Shown: positions 28,268-42,099 of the stretch, piece after piece
Numbering within the stretch: the first letter of the stretch is position 1
Layout: each line of letters starts with the position of its first letter
Origin: Aliivibrio sifiae
GTDB lineage: Bacteria; Pseudomonadota; Gammaproteobacteria; Enterobacterales; Vibrionaceae
Reading direction: 5' to 3'
DNA: 64,000 nucleotides
Assembly: GCF_002954705.1 (NCBI RefSeq)
Contig: NZ_MSCO01000003.1
Span: 1 to 64,000, forward strand
Translations under genes and position numbers: made by a program
The notes under the pieces: model-generated
The model's input: the letters and a program-made list of their open reading frames with translations, nothing else
Told to the model about the DNA's origin: nothing
Database searches by the model: none

Positions 28268-29626
28268 TTATTTTTTAACAGGACGCTGCCAGTTAGCAAT
28301 TCGACGCTCTTTCGCACGACTAATGTATAATTCATTTTCACTAACGTCTTTAGTTACTGTTGAACCAGCACCGACTGTCGCGCCATTAGCGATAGTAACC
28401 GGAGCGATCAGTTGACTATCAGAACCAACAAATACATCATCACCAATGATTGTTTTAAATTTATTGGCACCATCGTAATTACATGTAATGACACCAGCAC
28501 CAACATTTACACGTTGACCAATTTCAGCATCACCAAGGTATGTTAAATGATTTGCTTTAGAGCCTTCACCTAAACGTACATTTTTCACTTCAACGAAGTT
28601 ACCTACGTGAGCATCATTACAAAGCTCAGCACCTGGGCGTAAACGAGTAAATGGGCCAACGGTACAATCTTCACCAACTGTTGCACCTTCAATAACACTG
28701 TATGGACGAACAATTGTATTGTCATCAATCTCACAATCTTTCAGTACACAGCCTGCACCAATAACAACATTATCACCCAGAGTTACATTACCTTCGATGA
28801 TCACGTTCACATCGATCTCAATATCCATACCGCACTGTAATGATCCTCTTAGATCAAAGCGACTAGGATCGCGAAGCATAACCCCTTGCTCTAATAACTT
28901 TTGTGCTTGTGCTAATTGGAATGCTCTTTCTAAACGAGCAAGTTGAGCACGATCATTCACACCTTCAACTTCAATCGGGCTAACAGGGTGTACCGCTTCT
29001 ACAGCACGACCTTCATCATGAGCAGCAGCAATAATATCAGTTAGGTAATATTCACCTTGTGCGTTTTCATTTTTAAGAGCTGCTAGCCAACGTTTTAAAT
29101 CGCCGCCCGTAGCAACCATTACACCAGTGTTAATCTCTTTAATTAGCTTCTGTTCTTCTGTTGCGTCTTTCTGTTCTACGATAGCGATAACAGGACCATT
29201 ACGACGAATAATACGTCCATACCCTATAGGGTTATCTAAAACAACAGTAAGTAAAGCTATACCACCAGTTGGTTGAGCATCTAATAAGTTTTCAACTGTT
29301 TCAGCGCTAATCAGTGGAACATCACCATAAAGAATTAATACTTTCTCATCATCAGCAAATTCTGGCGATGCCTGATTAACCGCATGGCCTGTGCCTAATT
29401 GCTCAGCTTGAAGAACCCAAGTTACTCGTTCTTGACCTAACTCTGCTTGCATTTGATCACCACCATGACCATAAACAAGATGAATGTTTTTAGCACCAAG
29501 ACCTTCACATGTATCAATTACATGCTTAGCCATTGGTTTGCCCGCTAAAGTATGAAGTACTTTAGGTTTATTTGAATACATGCGAGTGCCTTTACCCGCT
29601 GCTAAAATTACTGCACTGAAGTTCAT
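28268..29626 (-). CDS. glmU: Bifunctional GlcNAc-1-P uridyltransferase / GlcN-1-P acetyltransferase
   Basis: 452 residues. It makes UDP-GlcNAc for peptidoglycan and LPS. The N-terminal pyrophosphorylase domain (1-229) has [11 protein letters not shown] and YGDVPL; the C-terminal left-handed beta-helix (about 250-440) has hexapeptide repeats, the catalytic His in [12 protein letters not shown] and the acetyl-CoA region. It lies downstream of the atp operon, as in E. coli, but behind the atpC terminator and a 231-base gap with its own promoter region. Confidence 0.97.
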   Translation of the reverse strand: MNFSAVILAAGKGTRMYSNKPKVLHTLAGKPMAKHVIDTCEGLGAKNIHLVYGHGGDQMQAELGQERVTWVLQAEQLGTGHAVNQASPEFADDEKVLILYGDVPLISAETVENLLDAQPTGGIALLTVVLDNPIGYGRIIRRNGPVIAIVEQKDATEEQKLIKEINTGVMVATGGDLKRWLAALKNENAQGEYYLTDIIAAAHDEGRAVEAVHPVSPIEVEGVNDRAQLARLERAFQLAQAQKLLEQGVMLRDPSRFDLRGSLQCGMDIEIDVNVIIEGNVTLGDNVVIGAGCVLKDCEIDDNTIVRPYSVIEGATVGEDCTVGPFTRLRPGAELCNDAHVGNFVEVKNVRLGEGSKANHLTYLGDAEIGQRVNVGAGVITCNYDGANKFKTIIGDDVFVGSDSQLIAPVTIANGATVGAGSTVTKDVSENELYISRAKERRIANWQRPVKK

Positions 29627-29816
29627 AGGAAGCCCATTTTATTTTTATGCTGACTTAATTTGCCTAGCTCGTTAATACCAAAAATACTAAATCCATTACT
29701 TACTTCATCATTTTATTAATGAATAACCAATGGGATTAATATGCGGGTTAAATTATATGCTAAAAAATACGCGATGGGGTGAGAGATTAGTAAGAATTAC
29801 AGCGAACAATAAAGAA

Positions 29817-29843
29817 AAGGCGACCATATAGGTCGCCTTCTTT
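29817..29843 (-). terminator. Terminator of the atp operon
   Basis: On the minus strand AAGGCGACC and GGTCGCCTT close a 5-base loop and lead into TTTTCTTT. It lies 15 bases after the atpC stop. The region between it and glmU (29640-29810) also holds a weak inverted repeat (AATCCATT near 29690 with AATGGGATT near 29728) and otherwise nothing I can identify. Confidence 0.88.
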
Positions 29844-29857
29844 CTAATGGTGCTTGA

Positions 29858-30280
29858 TTAACGCGAACGTTTTGTCAGTTCGATAACTCGAAGCTGTGCG
29901 ATCGCTTTAGCCAAATCACTGGCCGCTTGAGCGAAGTTAATGTCGCCATGCTGATTACGGATATTCTCCTCAGCCTTGCGTTTAGCTTCTTCTGCCTTAG
30001 CTGCGTCTAGGTCTTCACCACGGATAGCGGCATCTGCAAGAACAGTTGCCGAACCAGGTTGAACCTCAACAATACCACCAGAAATATAAATAATTTCTTC
30101 GTGGCCATGTTGTTTAACAATACGCACCATACCAGGCGTGATAGCGGTCAGCAGCGGTGCGTGACCATGGAAAATACCAAGTTCACCTTCGCTACCGGTC
30201 ACCTGAATCGTTTCAACTAGTCCTGAGAATAGTTTCTTCTCAGCACTTACAACGTCCAAGTGAAAGGTCATTGCTGCCAT
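29858..30280 (-). CDS. atpC: ATP synthase F1 epsilon subunit
   Basis: 140 residues. N-terminal beta-sandwich (1-85; [14 protein letters not shown]) and C-terminal helical hairpin (about 90-138) that can insert into F1 and inhibit ATP hydrolysis. Last gene of the atp operon, 18 bases after atpD. The N-terminus is [14 protein letters not shown]; starting at the second Met would give a 137-residue form. Confidence 0.96.
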   Translation of the reverse strand: MAAMTFHLDVVSAEKKLFSGLVETIQVTGSEGELGIFHGHAPLLTAITPGMVRIVKQHGHEEIIYISGGIVEVQPGSATVLADAAIRGEDLDAAKAEEAKRKAEENIRNQHGDINFAQAASDLAKAIAQLRVIELTKRSR

Positions 30281-30298
30281 ATCGCCTCCTAATCAGCC

Positions 30299-31729
<1,431 letters not shown>

Positions 31730-31735
31730 CTATGC

Positions 31736-32602
31736 TTAAACCGCTGATGCGCCTGAAACAATTTCAGAAAGCTCTTGTGTAATAGCCGATTGACGGGCTT
31801 TGTTATACACAAGTTGCAGTTCATCAATGATGTCACCAGCATTATCAGTTGCTGCTTTCATCGCAATCATTCGCGCTACATGTTCACACGCCAAGTTTTC
31901 AACTACACCTTGATATACTTGTGATTCAACGTATCGAACCAATAATGTATCTAGTAGTAGTTTAGGCTCAGGCTCGTAAATGTAGTCCCAAGAATGAGTA
32001 CGTTTCATTGCTTCATCTTCAGATTTAGGCAAAGGAAGTAATTGGTCAATTGCTGGCTCTTGCACCATTGTGTTAATGAACTTATTGTTCACTACATATA
32101 GGCGATCCAACTGGCCTTCATCGTATTTCTTCAGCATAACACCAACACTACCGATCAATTCTTCAAGACTTGGGTTATCGCCTAGTCCTGAATTTTGAGC
32201 AATAACATTACCGCCATAGCTGTTAAAAAATGCTGTTGCTTTTGAGCCGATAACGGCTAAATCAATTTCAACACCATCTTTTGACCATGTATTCATTTCT
32301 GCCATGACTTTTTTAAACAAGTTAATGTTTAAGCCACCACATAAACCACGATCACTAGAAATAACAATGTAACCAACACGCTTAGCTTCGCGTTCCTCAA
32401 GATACGGATGACGATACTCAAGGCTACCAAGCGCTAAATGACCGATTACTTTACGTATTGTGTCAGCATATGGGCGAGATGCTGCCATCGACTCTTGCGA
32501 GCGACGCATTTTAGAAGCAGCTACCATTTCCATTGCTTTCGTGATCTTTTGAGTGCTTTTTACACTCCCGATCTTGTTACGAATCTCTTTCGCACCGGCC
32601 AT
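31736..32602 (-). CDS. atpG: ATP synthase F1 gamma subunit
   Basis: 288 residues. Central rotor shaft: long N-terminal ([34 protein letters not shown]) and C-terminal coiled-coil helices (from about 215) around a Rossmann-like middle domain with [11 protein letters not shown]. Length matches E. coli (287). It lies between atpA and atpD in the usual order. Confidence 0.97.
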   Translation of the reverse strand: MAGAKEIRNKIGSVKSTQKITKAMEMVAASKMRRSQESMAASRPYADTIRKVIGHLALGSLEYRHPYLEEREAKRVGYIVISSDRGLCGGLNINLFKKVMAEMNTWSKDGVEIDLAVIGSKATAFFNSYGGNVIAQNSGLGDNPSLEELIGSVGVMLKKYDEGQLDRLYVVNNKFINTMVQEPAIDQLLPLPKSEDEAMKRTHSWDYIYEPEPKLLLDTLLVRYVESQVYQGVVENLACEHVARMIAMKAATDNAGDIIDELQLVYNKARQSAITQELSEIVSGASAV

Positions 32603-32647
32603 CGTTACTCTCCGTTTTCGGGTGACCCGTAACAGGCCACCAACGAA

Positions 32648-34189
32648 TTACCAGGTCTGGGTTGCTTTGAAATCTTCAACCAGTTTCACAAACTGAGCTT
32701 CAACTTCATTATTCCAAGCACCCGATGAGTCGATCTCTGTTGCTAGATCGGCAAATTGACCACGAGCATACGACAGCAGAGCTTCTTCAAAATCAGCAAG
32801 CTTAGAAAGCTCAACATCATTCAAGTAGCCTTTCTCAGCGGTAAAGATAACTAACGCTTGATCAAAAACAGACATTGGAGCGTACTGTTTCTGTTTCATA
32901 AGTTCAGTTACTTTTTCACCGTGATCAAGTTGCTTCTTAGTCGCGTCATCAAGATCAGATGAGAACTGAGCAAATGCTGCAAGTTCACGATACTGTGCAA
33001 GAGCAGTACGAATACCACCAGACAGTTTCTTAATGATCTTAGTTTGCGCAGCACCACCTACACGAGATACAGAAATACCAGGGTCTACCGCAGGACGAAC
33101 ACCAGCAGTGAACAGTTCTGTTTGTAGGAAGATCTGACCATCGGTAATCGAGATTACGTTGGTTGGTACAAATGCAGATACGTCACCAGCTTGAGTTTCG
33201 ATGATAGGTAGAGCAGTTAAAGAACCAGTTTTACCTTTCACTTCACCATTAGTGAATTTCTCAACATACGCTTCGCTTACACGAGCAGCACGCTCTAGTA
33301 GACGAGAGTGTAAATAGAATACGTCGCCAGGGAATGCTTCACGACCTGGTGGACGTTTCAGTAGTAGAGAAATCTGACGATAAGCTACAGCTTGCTTAGA
33401 TAGGTCATCATAAACAATCAGAGCATCTTCACCGCGGTCACGGAAGTATTCACCCATCGCACAACCTGAGTACGGTGCAAGATATTGCAGCGCAGCAGAT
33501 TCAGAAGCAGAAGCAACAACAACGATAGTGTTAGCTAACGCGCCGTGCTCTTCTAATTTGCGAACTACGTTAGCAATTGTTGATGCCTTTTGGCCAATCG
33601 CAACATAGATTGAGAAAATACCAGAATTTTTCTGGTTAATGATCGCATCAATCGCCATTGCTGTTTTACCAGTCTGACGGTCACCGATGATTAGCTCACG
33701 CTGACCACGGCCGATTGGGATCATTGAGTCAACTGACTTGTAGCCAGTTTGTACAGGTTGGTCTACTGATTTACGATCGATTACACCAGGTGCAATCACT
33801 TCTACTGGAGAAGTCAGTTTCGCATCAATAGGGCCTTTACCATCAATTGGCTCACCAAGTGTGTTTACAACACGACCTAGCATTTCAGGACCTACTGGCA
33901 CTTCAAGGATACGACCAGTACCTGTTACTTTCATGCCTTCCTGTAGGTCAGCATATGGGCCCATTACAACAGCACCAACTGAGTCACGCTCAAGGTTAAG
34001 TGCTAGCGCATAACGGCCACCCGGTAATTCAATCATTTCGCCTTGCATAACATCTGCAAGGCCGTGGATACGAATGATACCGTCGCTTACCGAAACGATT
34101 GTACCTTCATTACGAGCTTCACTTACAACGTTGAATTTTTCAATGCGTTGTTTGATTAGATCGCTAATTTCCGTGGAATTAAGTTGCAT
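32648..34189 (-). CDS. atpA: ATP synthase F1 alpha subunit
   Basis: 513 residues, non-catalytic nucleotide-binding subunit. Walker [12 protein letters not shown] near residue 169 and the [11 protein letters not shown] / [11 protein letters not shown] segments. I chose ATG 34189 ([12 protein letters not shown]), the family start and length; the frame is open 11 codons further upstream to 34222, but that overlaps the atpH end. 13 bases separate it from atpH. Confidence 0.98.
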   Translation of the reverse strand: MQLNSTEISDLIKQRIEKFNVVSEARNEGTIVSVSDGIIRIHGLADVMQGEMIELPGGRYALALNLERDSVGAVVMGPYADLQEGMKVTGTGRILEVPVGPEMLGRVVNTLGEPIDGKGPIDAKLTSPVEVIAPGVIDRKSVDQPVQTGYKSVDSMIPIGRGQRELIIGDRQTGKTAMAIDAIINQKNSGIFSIYVAIGQKASTIANVVRKLEEHGALANTIVVVASASESAALQYLAPYSGCAMGEYFRDRGEDALIVYDDLSKQAVAYRQISLLLKRPPGREAFPGDVFYLHSRLLERAARVSEAYVEKFTNGEVKGKTGSLTALPIIETQAGDVSAFVPTNVISITDGQIFLQTELFTAGVRPAVDPGISVSRVGGAAQTKIIKKLSGGIRTALAQYRELAAFAQFSSDLDDATKKQLDHGEKVTELMKQKQYAPMSVFDQALVIFTAEKGYLNDVELSKLADFEEALLSYARGQFADLATEIDSSGAWNNEVEAQFVKLVEDFKATQTW

Positions 34190-34202
34190 GCTCCATTCCC
34201 CA

Positions 34203-34736
34203 TCAAGACTGCAATGTTTCACTCAGGCGGCTTAAACGGCCACGTGCTGAGTTATCAATGACTAGGTCTCCGGCTCGAATTATGACCCCAGCTAACAGGG
34301 CCTCATCTACGCTACAATTCAGCTTCACTTTACGCTCTAGACGAGCTTCAAGTTTGGCACTAATGTCAGCTTTTTGCTGTTCAGTCAGTTCAATTGCTGA
34401 AGTAACTTCAGCATCAATTTCTTTTTCAAGCTCATGCTTTAAAAAGATAAATTGCTCTAACACACTAGGTAAAATCTTCAAACGGCCGTTTTCAGCCATA
34501 ACATGAATTAGATTTTGTCCAAACTCGTTCAGTTGTTCACCACAAATTGAAATAAAGATTTCTGACAGTTTATCTGATGCAATAGCGCCATCCAGTAACT
34601 GAGCAACATCTTCATTTTTTGAGACTTCTGAACAAAAAGTTAGCATTTGAACCCATAGGTCCAATTCGCCTTTTTCGACCGCAAAGTCAAAAGCTGCTTT
34701 CGCGTAGGGGCGTGCGATGGTTGTCATTGTTGACAT
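34203..34736 (-). CDS. atpH: ATP synthase F1 delta subunit
   Basis: 177 residues, same length as E. coli. Peripheral-stalk protein that joins F1 alpha to the b dimer. N-terminal helical bundle beginning [14 protein letters not shown]-terminal region with [19 protein letters not shown], the most conserved stretch of the family. Downstream of atpF (17-base gap), upstream of atpA. Confidence 0.96.
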   Translation of the reverse strand: MSTMTTIARPYAKAAFDFAVEKGELDLWVQMLTFCSEVSKNEDVAQLLDGAIASDKLSEIFISICGEQLNEFGQNLIHVMAENGRLKILPSVLEQFIFLKHELEKEIDAEVTSAIELTEQQKADISAKLEARLERKVKLNCSVDEALLAGVIIRAGDLVIDNSARGRLSRLSETLQS

Positions 34737-34753
34737 ATCTTGCCCCCTTTTAC

Positions 34754-35224
34754 TTACAATTTCGCAGTGATGTTATCAAGAATATCTCTTTGAGATTCTA
34801 TATCAATAGAACGCTCCAAGATCTTCTCGGCACCAATCACAGCCAGAGTTGCAACTTGTTTACGCAGTTCATCGCGAGCGCGTTTACGTTCAGACTCAAG
34901 TTCAGCTTCACCTTGCGTAAGAATTTTTTGACGTTCAGTCAAAGCTTCTTCACGAGCTTCATCCAAAATTTGGCCTTTGCGTTTATTCGCTTGTTCGATG
35001 ATCTCAGTTGCAGCGCGTTTTGCTTCTTTCAGTTGATCAGAAGCATTGGCTTGTGCCAAATCAAGGTCTTTAGCTGCGCGTTCAGCGGCAGATAAACCGT
35101 CAGCAATTTTCTTCTGACGTTCCTCGATCGCTTCCATGATTGGTGGCCATACATATTTCATGCAGAACCAAACAAACAGTGCGAAAGCGATTGCTTGACC
35201 AAGCAGAGTTGCGTTCATATTCAC
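34754..35224 (-). CDS. atpF: ATP synthase Fo b subunit
   Basis: 156 residues. One N-terminal membrane segment ([20 protein letters not shown], about 4-25) followed by a long charged coiled coil (about 30-140) rich in Ala, Glu, Lys and Arg that forms the peripheral stalk. Length is identical to E. coli. Between atpE (56-base gap) and atpH. Confidence 0.97.
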   Translation of the reverse strand: MNMNATLLGQAIAFALFVWFCMKYVWPPIMEAIEERQKKIADGLSAAERAAKDLDLAQANASDQLKEAKRAATEIIEQANKRKGQILDEAREEALTERQKILTQGEAELESERKRARDELRKQVATLAVIGAEKILERSIDIESQRDILDNITAKL

Positions 35225-35280
35225 AACAGCTACCCCTCGTTAAGAATCAGCTACAAAAATTCAATTAGCAAAAGGCTAGA

Positions 35281-35538
<258 letters not shown>

Positions 35539-35583
35539 TTATATTCTCCAATTGAATAGATAGAGTTGTATTAAAAATTTAAA

Positions 35584-36779
<1,196 letters not shown>

Positions 36780-36844
36780 GTATTCTTCCTTTTAAAGCAC
36801 CTTTGCTTTGATATATATCAACATAAAGCAAAGATTTTGCAAAA

Positions 36845-36872
36845 ATTATACGTTGCACCGATATGAATGCAA
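36845..36872 (-). promoter_or_regulatory. Promoter of the atp operon
   Basis: On the minus strand: -35 TTGCAT (36867-36872), 16-base spacer, -10 TATAAT (36845-36850), about 66 bases before atpI. It is the best sigma-70 match in the atpI-parB gap. The rest of this 189-base gap (36873-36968) holds nothing else I can identify. Confidence 0.7.
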
Positions 36873-36968
36873 TCAAATAGCATTAAAAAGTTACATTTAT
36901 GAGAACAAAGCAGTAACTTTTACGACGTAAAATACAATTTTGCTTTTAAACACCGTTTTATATCACAC

Positions 36969-37853
36969 TTAGCTTTCTAGCTTTGCGATAAGTTGTTCTA
37001 ATTTGTGAGCCTCGTCAAAGGTAATAGTTACCTTACCTTTACCCGATGAGTTTCTATTAATCACAACAGTAGACCCCAAAATAGTCGATAATTTACTCGA
37101 CACTTCTGTCATTTCAAGATCTTCTCTTACTGGTTTTATTTCTTGTTTAGGTGACAACAAAGCTTTCACTTTCTGTTCTATTTGACGAACAGTCAGCTTT
37201 TTCTTTATGACTAAATGAGCAAGTTCTATTTGAGATTCAGACTCTAATGCTAGTAGTGCTCTCGCATGGCCCATTTCTAACAATTTACTCTCAACAAGTA
37301 CTTTAACTTCATCAGAAAGAGCATTTAAGCGTAATAAATTCGTCACCGTTGTACGAGACTTACCAATCACTTCAGAGATCTGTTGATGTGTTAATTCAAA
37401 CTCTTGTTGTAAGCGCTCTAACGCTTGTGCTTCTTCTATTGCATTTAAATCTTCACGCTGAATGTTTTCAATCAACGCCATTGCAATAGCAGCTTTATCT
37501 TCAACTGATTTAACAACACATGGAACGTGTTTTAATCCCGCTTTTTTTGCTGCTCGGAAACGTCTTTCACCAGCTATTATTTCATATTGTTGATGGGAAA
37601 TTTGACGAACAACGATAGGCTGGATAATGCCTTGAGAACGAATGGAAGCAGATAATTCTTCTAATGCTTCTTCTTCCATTGTTTTTCTTGGTTGATAATG
37701 ACCCGCATTCAGTTGATAGATACCCAACTCAACTAATTGAGTTTCTTTTGAAATAGATTCACTTTGTTCAGCTGCAACTTGCTTTTCGCGAGCCAATGAA
37801 CTTGTTGCTAATAGGGCATCTAATCCTTTACCTAAACCACGTTTATTTCCCAT
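36969..37853 (-). CDS. parB: Chromosome partitioning protein ParB
   Basis: 294 residues. ParB (Spo0J) binds parS sites and spreads by CTP-dependent clamping to organise the origin region. N-terminal ParB box with GERRFRAAKKAG and the arginine patch, helix-turn-helix (about 145-190, LTHQQISEVIGKSRTTVTN) and a C-terminal dimerisation domain. I chose ATG 37853 (MGNKRGLGKGLDALLA), the family start; it overlaps the parA end by 11 bases. Confidence 0.96.
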   Translation of the reverse strand: MGNKRGLGKGLDALLATSSLAREKQVAAEQSESISKETQLVELGIYQLNAGHYQPRKTMEEEALEELSASIRSQGIIQPIVVRQISHQQYEIIAGERRFRAAKKAGLKHVPCVVKSVEDKAAIAMALIENIQREDLNAIEEAQALERLQQEFELTHQQISEVIGKSRTTVTNLLRLNALSDEVKVLVESKLLEMGHARALLALESESQIELAHLVIKKKLTVRQIEQKVKALLSPKQEIKPVREDLEMTEVSSKLSTILGSTVVINRNSSGKGKVTITFDEAHKLEQLIAKLES

Positions 37854-38643
37854 GAATTTCTGTTTCCCCTTCTTTTTCCACTTCGTCACGGCGAATTATC
37901 TCTCCGGCAAGAGCTAAATATGCTTTTGCACCATTTGAGTATTTATCATAATACATTGCAGGTTTACCATGACTTGGCGCTTCTGCTAAACGCACATTTC
38001 GAGGAATGACGGTGCGATACACTTTATCTCCAAAATGTTTTTTTAGTTGATCCGATACATCATTAGCTAAGCGATTGCGAGGATCGAACATAGTTCTTAA
38101 TAATCCTTCGATCTTTAAATCAGCATTCACTACAGCGGCTAATTTACCAATAGTATCAATTAAAGCGGTTAGTCCCTCTAGTGCATAATATTCACACTGC
38201 ATAGGGACTAATACAGAATCAGATGCTGCCATGGCGTTAATTGTAAGGAGATTTAGAGCGGGAGGGCAATCAATAAAGATGAAATCATAGTTACCACGAA
38301 TTGGGTAGATCATGTTACGCAGACGAACTTCTCGCGCAAACACTTCCATTAACTTAATTTCAGCTGCAGTAATATCACCATTTGCAGCGATTAAATCATA
38401 GCCACCAGATGTTTTCTCTATTACAACCTTTTCAAAAGGCACTTCGTCGACCAACAACTCGTAAGCGGTAGCATCAACATCATATTTATCAACTCCACTG
38501 GCCATCGTCGCATTACCTTGCGCGTCTAAGTCAATAAGTAGAACTTTTCGATGTGTTGCTGCCATAGAAGCGGCAAGATTCACCGCTGTTGTTGTTTTTC
38601 CTACGCCACCTTTCTGGTTCGCAATAGAGATAACTTTTCCCAC
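37843..38643 (-). CDS. parA: Chromosome partitioning ATPase ParA
   Basis: 266 residues. Deviant Walker A KGGVGKTTTAVNLAA with the signature lysine, LIDLDAQGNAT and FIDCPPALNLLTINA Walker B. ParA moves ParB-parS complexes and in vibrios anchors the chromosome I origin at the cell pole with HubP. It shares an operon with parB (overlap) and lies 17 bases after rsmG, next to oriC. Confidence 0.96.
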   Translation of the reverse strand: MGKVISIANQKGGVGKTTTAVNLAASMAATHRKVLLIDLDAQGNATMASGVDKYDVDATAYELLVDEVPFEKVVIEKTSGGYDLIAANGDITAAEIKLMEVFAREVRLRNMIYPIRGNYDFIFIDCPPALNLLTINAMAASDSVLVPMQCEYYALEGLTALIDTIGKLAAVVNADLKIEGLLRTMFDPRNRLANDVSDQLKKHFGDKVYRTVIPRNVRLAEAPSHGKPAMYYDKYSNGAKAYLALAGEIIRRDEVEKEGETEIHGK

Positions 38644-38660
38644 ACTAACCTCTTATTCCA

Positions 38661-39302
38661 TTATTTTTTTCCGGTTAAGGTGACTAAATGTCTTTCACCT
38701 TCTAACTCCGGAACGATTAATGTCGCCACATCTCTGACCGAACACCACTCAGGAAGATCATTTGCTTCATCTTCTGAGTAGATACCTTTTAATGCCAAAA
38801 ATACACCATCTTCTTCTTTAGGTAGATGATGACACCAATTCACCATGTCTGTCATTGATGCAAATGCACGACTTAGGACTGCATCAAACTTTTCTTCAGG
38901 TTGAAACTCTTCAACACGACTTTGAATTGGACTGACATTGCTAATTTTTAGTTCATGAATCACTTGTTTAATAAAACGAATTCGTTTCCCTAAGCTATCT
39001 AGCAGTGTAAATGATTTCTCTGGATTCATGATAGCTAACGGGATACCTGGTAAGCCAGGTCCTGTACCAACATCAATAAAACGCTGACCTGATAGTTTTG
39101 GACTAACAACGATACTATCCAAGATATGTTTAATAACCATTTCACTTGGATTTCTTACAGAAGTTAAGTTATACGCTTTATTCCACTTATGAAGTAGAGC
39201 TACATAACCAAGTAACTGCTCTTTTTGCAATTCAGAGACAGTTAAATCAGTTTGAGCAATCAAACGATCGAATTGTTGAGATAAATCGGTCACGTTACTC
39301 AC
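38661..39302 (-). CDS. rsmG: 16S rRNA m7G527 methyltransferase
   Basis: 213 residues. RsmG (GidB) methylates G527 of 16S rRNA; loss gives low-level streptomycin resistance. SAM-binding core [17 protein letters not shown], then [15 protein letters not shown]. The start overlaps the end of mnmG by 8 bases, the usual coupling of these two genes. Confidence 0.96.
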   Translation of the reverse strand: MSNVTDLSQQFDRLIAQTDLTVSELQKEQLLGYVALLHKWNKAYNLTSVRNPSEMVIKHILDSIVVSPKLSGQRFIDVGTGPGLPGIPLAIMNPEKSFTLLDSLGKRIRFIKQVIHELKISNVSPIQSRVEEFQPEEKFDAVLSRAFASMTDMVNWCHHLPKEEDGVFLALKGIYSEDEANDLPEWCSVRDVATLIVPELEGERHLVTLTGKK

Positions 39303-41184
39303 CTTTTTTTAATAAACCGTGTTTCTTTAAATGAACCAATAAAATTGAAATCGCAGCAGGAGTGATACCTGAGATACGAGAAGCAATACCAAGAGTTTCA
39401 GGTTTTGCATCACTTAATTTAGCAACCACTTCATTTGAGAGACCTTTTACTTTGCTGTAATCCAAATCTAATGGCAGTTTTGTATTTTCGTGGCGTAATG
39501 ATTTTTCAATCTCATCTCGTTGACGCTGAATATAGCCGGCATATTTAACTTGAATTTCAACTTGTTCTGCAGCTTGCTGATCTTCAATCCCTGGACCAAA
39601 ATTTTCAAGTGACACTAAAGAGTTGTAAGTCACTTCTGGACGACGAAGAAGATCCTCTCCATTTGCTTCACGAACGATCGGGGTTTTTAAGATCGAATTT
39701 ACTTGATCAATATTTTCAGATTTTGGGTTAATCCAAATATCTTTTAAACGTTGATTTTCTTTTTCAATATTTTCTACTTTTTCGCTAAAGCGAGCCCAAC
39801 GAATATCGTCAACTAAACCAAGAGCACGACCTTGTTCAGTTAAACGCAAATCTGCATTATCTTCACGTAAAGATAAGCGATATTCAGCGCGAGAAGTAAA
39901 CATACGATATGGTTCTTTTGTTCCAAGCGTTGATAAATCATCAATCAGAACTCCCATGTACGCTTCATCACGTCGTGGACTCCAGCCTTCTTTGCCTTGA
40001 GCAAATAAACTAGCATTTAAACCTGCCATTAGACCTTGAGCAGCAGCTTCTTCATATCCAGTTGTACCGTTGATTTGGCCTGCAAAGAATAGACCTTCAA
40101 TAAACTTAGTTTCATACGTTGATTTTAAATCACGAGGATCAAAGAAATCGTACTCAATTGCGTAACCAGGACGCACGATGTGTGCATTTTCGAAGCCTTT
40201 CATTGATTGAACAATTTGTAATTGAACATCGAATGGTAAACTTGTTGAGATACCATTTGGGTATAATTCGTGTGTAGTTAGTCCTTCTGGTTCAATGAAT
40301 ATTTGATGGCTATCTTTGTCAGCAAAGCGCATTACTTTATCTTCAATTGAAGGACAGTAACGAGGACCAATACCTTCGATAACACCAGCATACATAGGGC
40401 TGCGATCAAGGTTTTTGCGAATTACATCATGGGTTTTTTCATTGGTATGAGTAATAAAACAATTCACTTGTTTAGGATGTTGTTCTCGATTACCTAAAAA
40501 TGAAAATACAGGCGTTGGGTTATCACCTGGTTGTGCCTCTAATACTGAAAAATTAACAGTGCGAGCATCGATACGAGGTGGGGTACCTGTTTTTAAGCGC
40601 CCGATCCTAAATGGACGATCTCTTAATCGTTGGGCTAAAGTGATCGAAGAAGGATCTCCTGCGCGGCCTCCAGAGAAGTTTTCCATGCCAATATGTATCT
40701 GACCCCCTAAAAAGGTTCCAGCGGTTAATACAACTGATTTAGCACGGAATTTAAGGCCCATTTGAGTTACAGCACCAACAACTTTGTCGTTTTCAATAAT
40801 TAAGTCATCTACGGCTTGTTGAAATAACGTTAAGTTTGGTTGATTTTCTAATACTGAACGAACAAATGCTTTATACAGTGCTCTATCAGCTTGAGCACGA
40901 GTCGCTCTTACTGCTGGGCCTTTTGAAGCATTTAGGGTTCTAAATTGAATACCACCGTGATCAATGGCTTGTGCCATTAATCCACCTAAGGCATCCACTT
41001 CTTTTACCAGATGGCCTTTGCCGATCCCACCAATAGCAGGGTTGCACGACATTTGACCTAATGTGTCAATGTTATGAGTGAGGAGAAGTGTTTTTTGACC
41101 TGTTCTTGCCGCAGCAAGTGCTGCTTCAGTACCAGCATGACCACCGCCAATAACAATGACATCAAAGTTTTCTTGGTAAAACAT
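39295..41184 (-). CDS. mnmG: tRNA uridine-5-carboxymethylaminomethyl modification enzyme MnmG
   Basis: 629 residues, standard length. FAD-dependent partner of MnmE in making cmnm5U34. N-terminal FAD site [19 protein letters not shown], the conserved FLGG and CYITHT-like FITHTNEKT segments, GTPPRID and the C-terminal helical MnmE-binding region. Its gene begins directly at the left edge of oriC and is transcribed away from it, as in E. coli where gidA transcription helps opening of the origin. Confidence 0.98.
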   Translation of the reverse strand: MFYQENFDVIVIGGGHAGTEAALAAARTGQKTLLLTHNIDTLGQMSCNPAIGGIGKGHLVKEVDALGGLMAQAIDHGGIQFRTLNASKGPAVRATRAQADRALYKAFVRSVLENQPNLTLFQQAVDDLIIENDKVVGAVTQMGLKFRAKSVVLTAGTFLGGQIHIGMENFSGGRAGDPSSITLAQRLRDRPFRIGRLKTGTPPRIDARTVNFSVLEAQPGDNPTPVFSFLGNREQHPKQVNCFITHTNEKTHDVIRKNLDRSPMYAGVIEGIGPRYCPSIEDKVMRFADKDSHQIFIEPEGLTTHELYPNGISTSLPFDVQLQIVQSMKGFENAHIVRPGYAIEYDFFDPRDLKSTYETKFIEGLFFAGQINGTTGYEEAAAQGLMAGLNASLFAQGKEGWSPRRDEAYMGVLIDDLSTLGTKEPYRMFTSRAEYRLSLREDNADLRLTEQGRALGLVDDIRWARFSEKVENIEKENQRLKDIWINPKSENIDQVNSILKTPIVREANGEDLLRRPEVTYNSLVSLENFGPGIEDQQAAEQVEIQVKYAGYIQRQRDEIEKSLRHENTKLPLDLDYSKVKGLSNEVVAKLSDAKPETLGIASRISGITPAAISILLVHLKKHGLLKKGE

Positions 41185-41606
41185 GATTCGACCTTAGGTG
41201 TAATGAAAAGAGTTAGAAGAATTTAACTTAAGAGATCTATTTTACCCTTTTTCTAGCTTGGAAAGAAACGAAAAAGTGACGAAGTTCAAAAAAGAAAGAT
41301 CGCTTAATATATTTAAGATCTTTTAAAGAGATCTTTTATTAGATCTATTATATAGATCATCGATCTCTGTGGATAAGTGGTAAATGATCAATTGGATCAT
41401 ATACTTTGGATCGATCTAAAGTTGTTACTTTTCTTTGATCTTCGATCGGATGGCTTGAGGATAAAAGAGCTTGTTATCCACAGGGGGTAGTGCAGTAGAT
41501 CTTATTCAATGGATAACTATAACTTGATCACTGGATCTTTCTATAGTTATCCACATAGTAGATGTTTTCTATTTAATAACTTTTCATCATGATCCCAAAT
41601 GAATTA
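41185..41606. other. oriC: Chromosomal replication origin oriC
   Basis: The mnmG-mioC gap holds 17 GATC sites between 41234 and 41594, far more than chance. An AT-rich unwinding region (41290-41360) has GATC at 41317, 41330, 41342 and 41355, a 12-13 base period giving three AGATCT-type 13-mers. DnaA boxes: TTATCCACA perfect at 41474-41482 and 41547-41555 (plus) and 41368-41376 (minus); weaker minus-strand boxes at 41456-41464 (one mismatch) and 41508-41516 (two). The order unwinding region then boxes then mioC is that of E. coli. Confidence 0.95.
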
Positions 41607-42041
41607 TTAACAAATATATTCTTTTAGCCATAATTCTGCCGGTTCTTCTGGGATACTATGTTGGGTTACATCTATCTCTAAAAGTGGAAATTCTTCAGTT
41701 GCCCCTAATTTTAGAAGCGTGTTTTGCAGTGATTTACCAGCTGCACAGAAAGTGTCGTAACTTGAATCACCAATGGCAACTATTGCAAACTTTACTTTTG
41801 AGATGCTTGTGTTGTTCTCGATGAGCTGCTGAATGAAAGGCTTGATGTTATCTGGATAGTCTCCCGCACCATGAGTAGATACGACTACAATCCAAAGGCT
41901 ACTGTTGTCTATTTCGTCTAAATTAGGTTGATTATGGATATCGGTTGTAAAGTCCATTTCCTCTAATAAATCAGCGATATGATCGCCAACATACTCAGCA
42001 CCACCTAGGGTGCTACCTGTAATGATTGATGCATTTTTCAT
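41607..42041 (-). CDS. mioC: FMN-binding flavodoxin-like protein MioC
   Basis: 144 residues with a flavodoxin fold: phosphate-binding TGSTLGGAEYVGDHIA, STHGAGDYPDNIKPF and AIVAIGDSSYDTFC. E. coli MioC (147) is an electron carrier linked to biotin synthase activity in vitro. The gene is transcribed toward oriC, as in E. coli, where this transcription affects initiation on plasmids. Confidence 0.94.
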   Translation of the reverse strand: MKNASIITGSTLGGAEYVGDHIADLLEEMDFTTDIHNQPNLDEIDNSSLWIVVVSTHGAGDYPDNIKPFIQQLIENNTSISKVKFAIVAIGDSSYDTFCAAGKSLQNTLLKLGATEEFPLLEIDVTQHSIPEEPAELWLKEYIC

Positions 42042-42054
42042 GAATTTTTCCTAT

Positions 42055-42083
42055 AAAAAATGGGCTGTAATAGCCCATTATTG
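42055..42083 (-). terminator. Terminator of mnmE
   Basis: On the minus strand TAATGGGCT, 5-base loop, AGCCCATTTTTT. It separates mnmE from mioC, so mioC needs its own promoter in the 13 bases that remain plus the hairpin itself, or relies on read-through. Confidence 0.85.
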
Positions 42084-42099
42084 TTTGTATTATTTAGTG

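Noticed and set aside
34231-34250. CACGTG in atpH as a second parS
   Set aside because: The flanks do not match (GGCCACGTGCTG); only the central hexamer agrees. The same applies to CACGTG in avtA and gyrB.
41185-41606. Missing gene in the mnmG-mioC gap
   Set aside because: The gap is explained by oriC; no frame in it has coding character.
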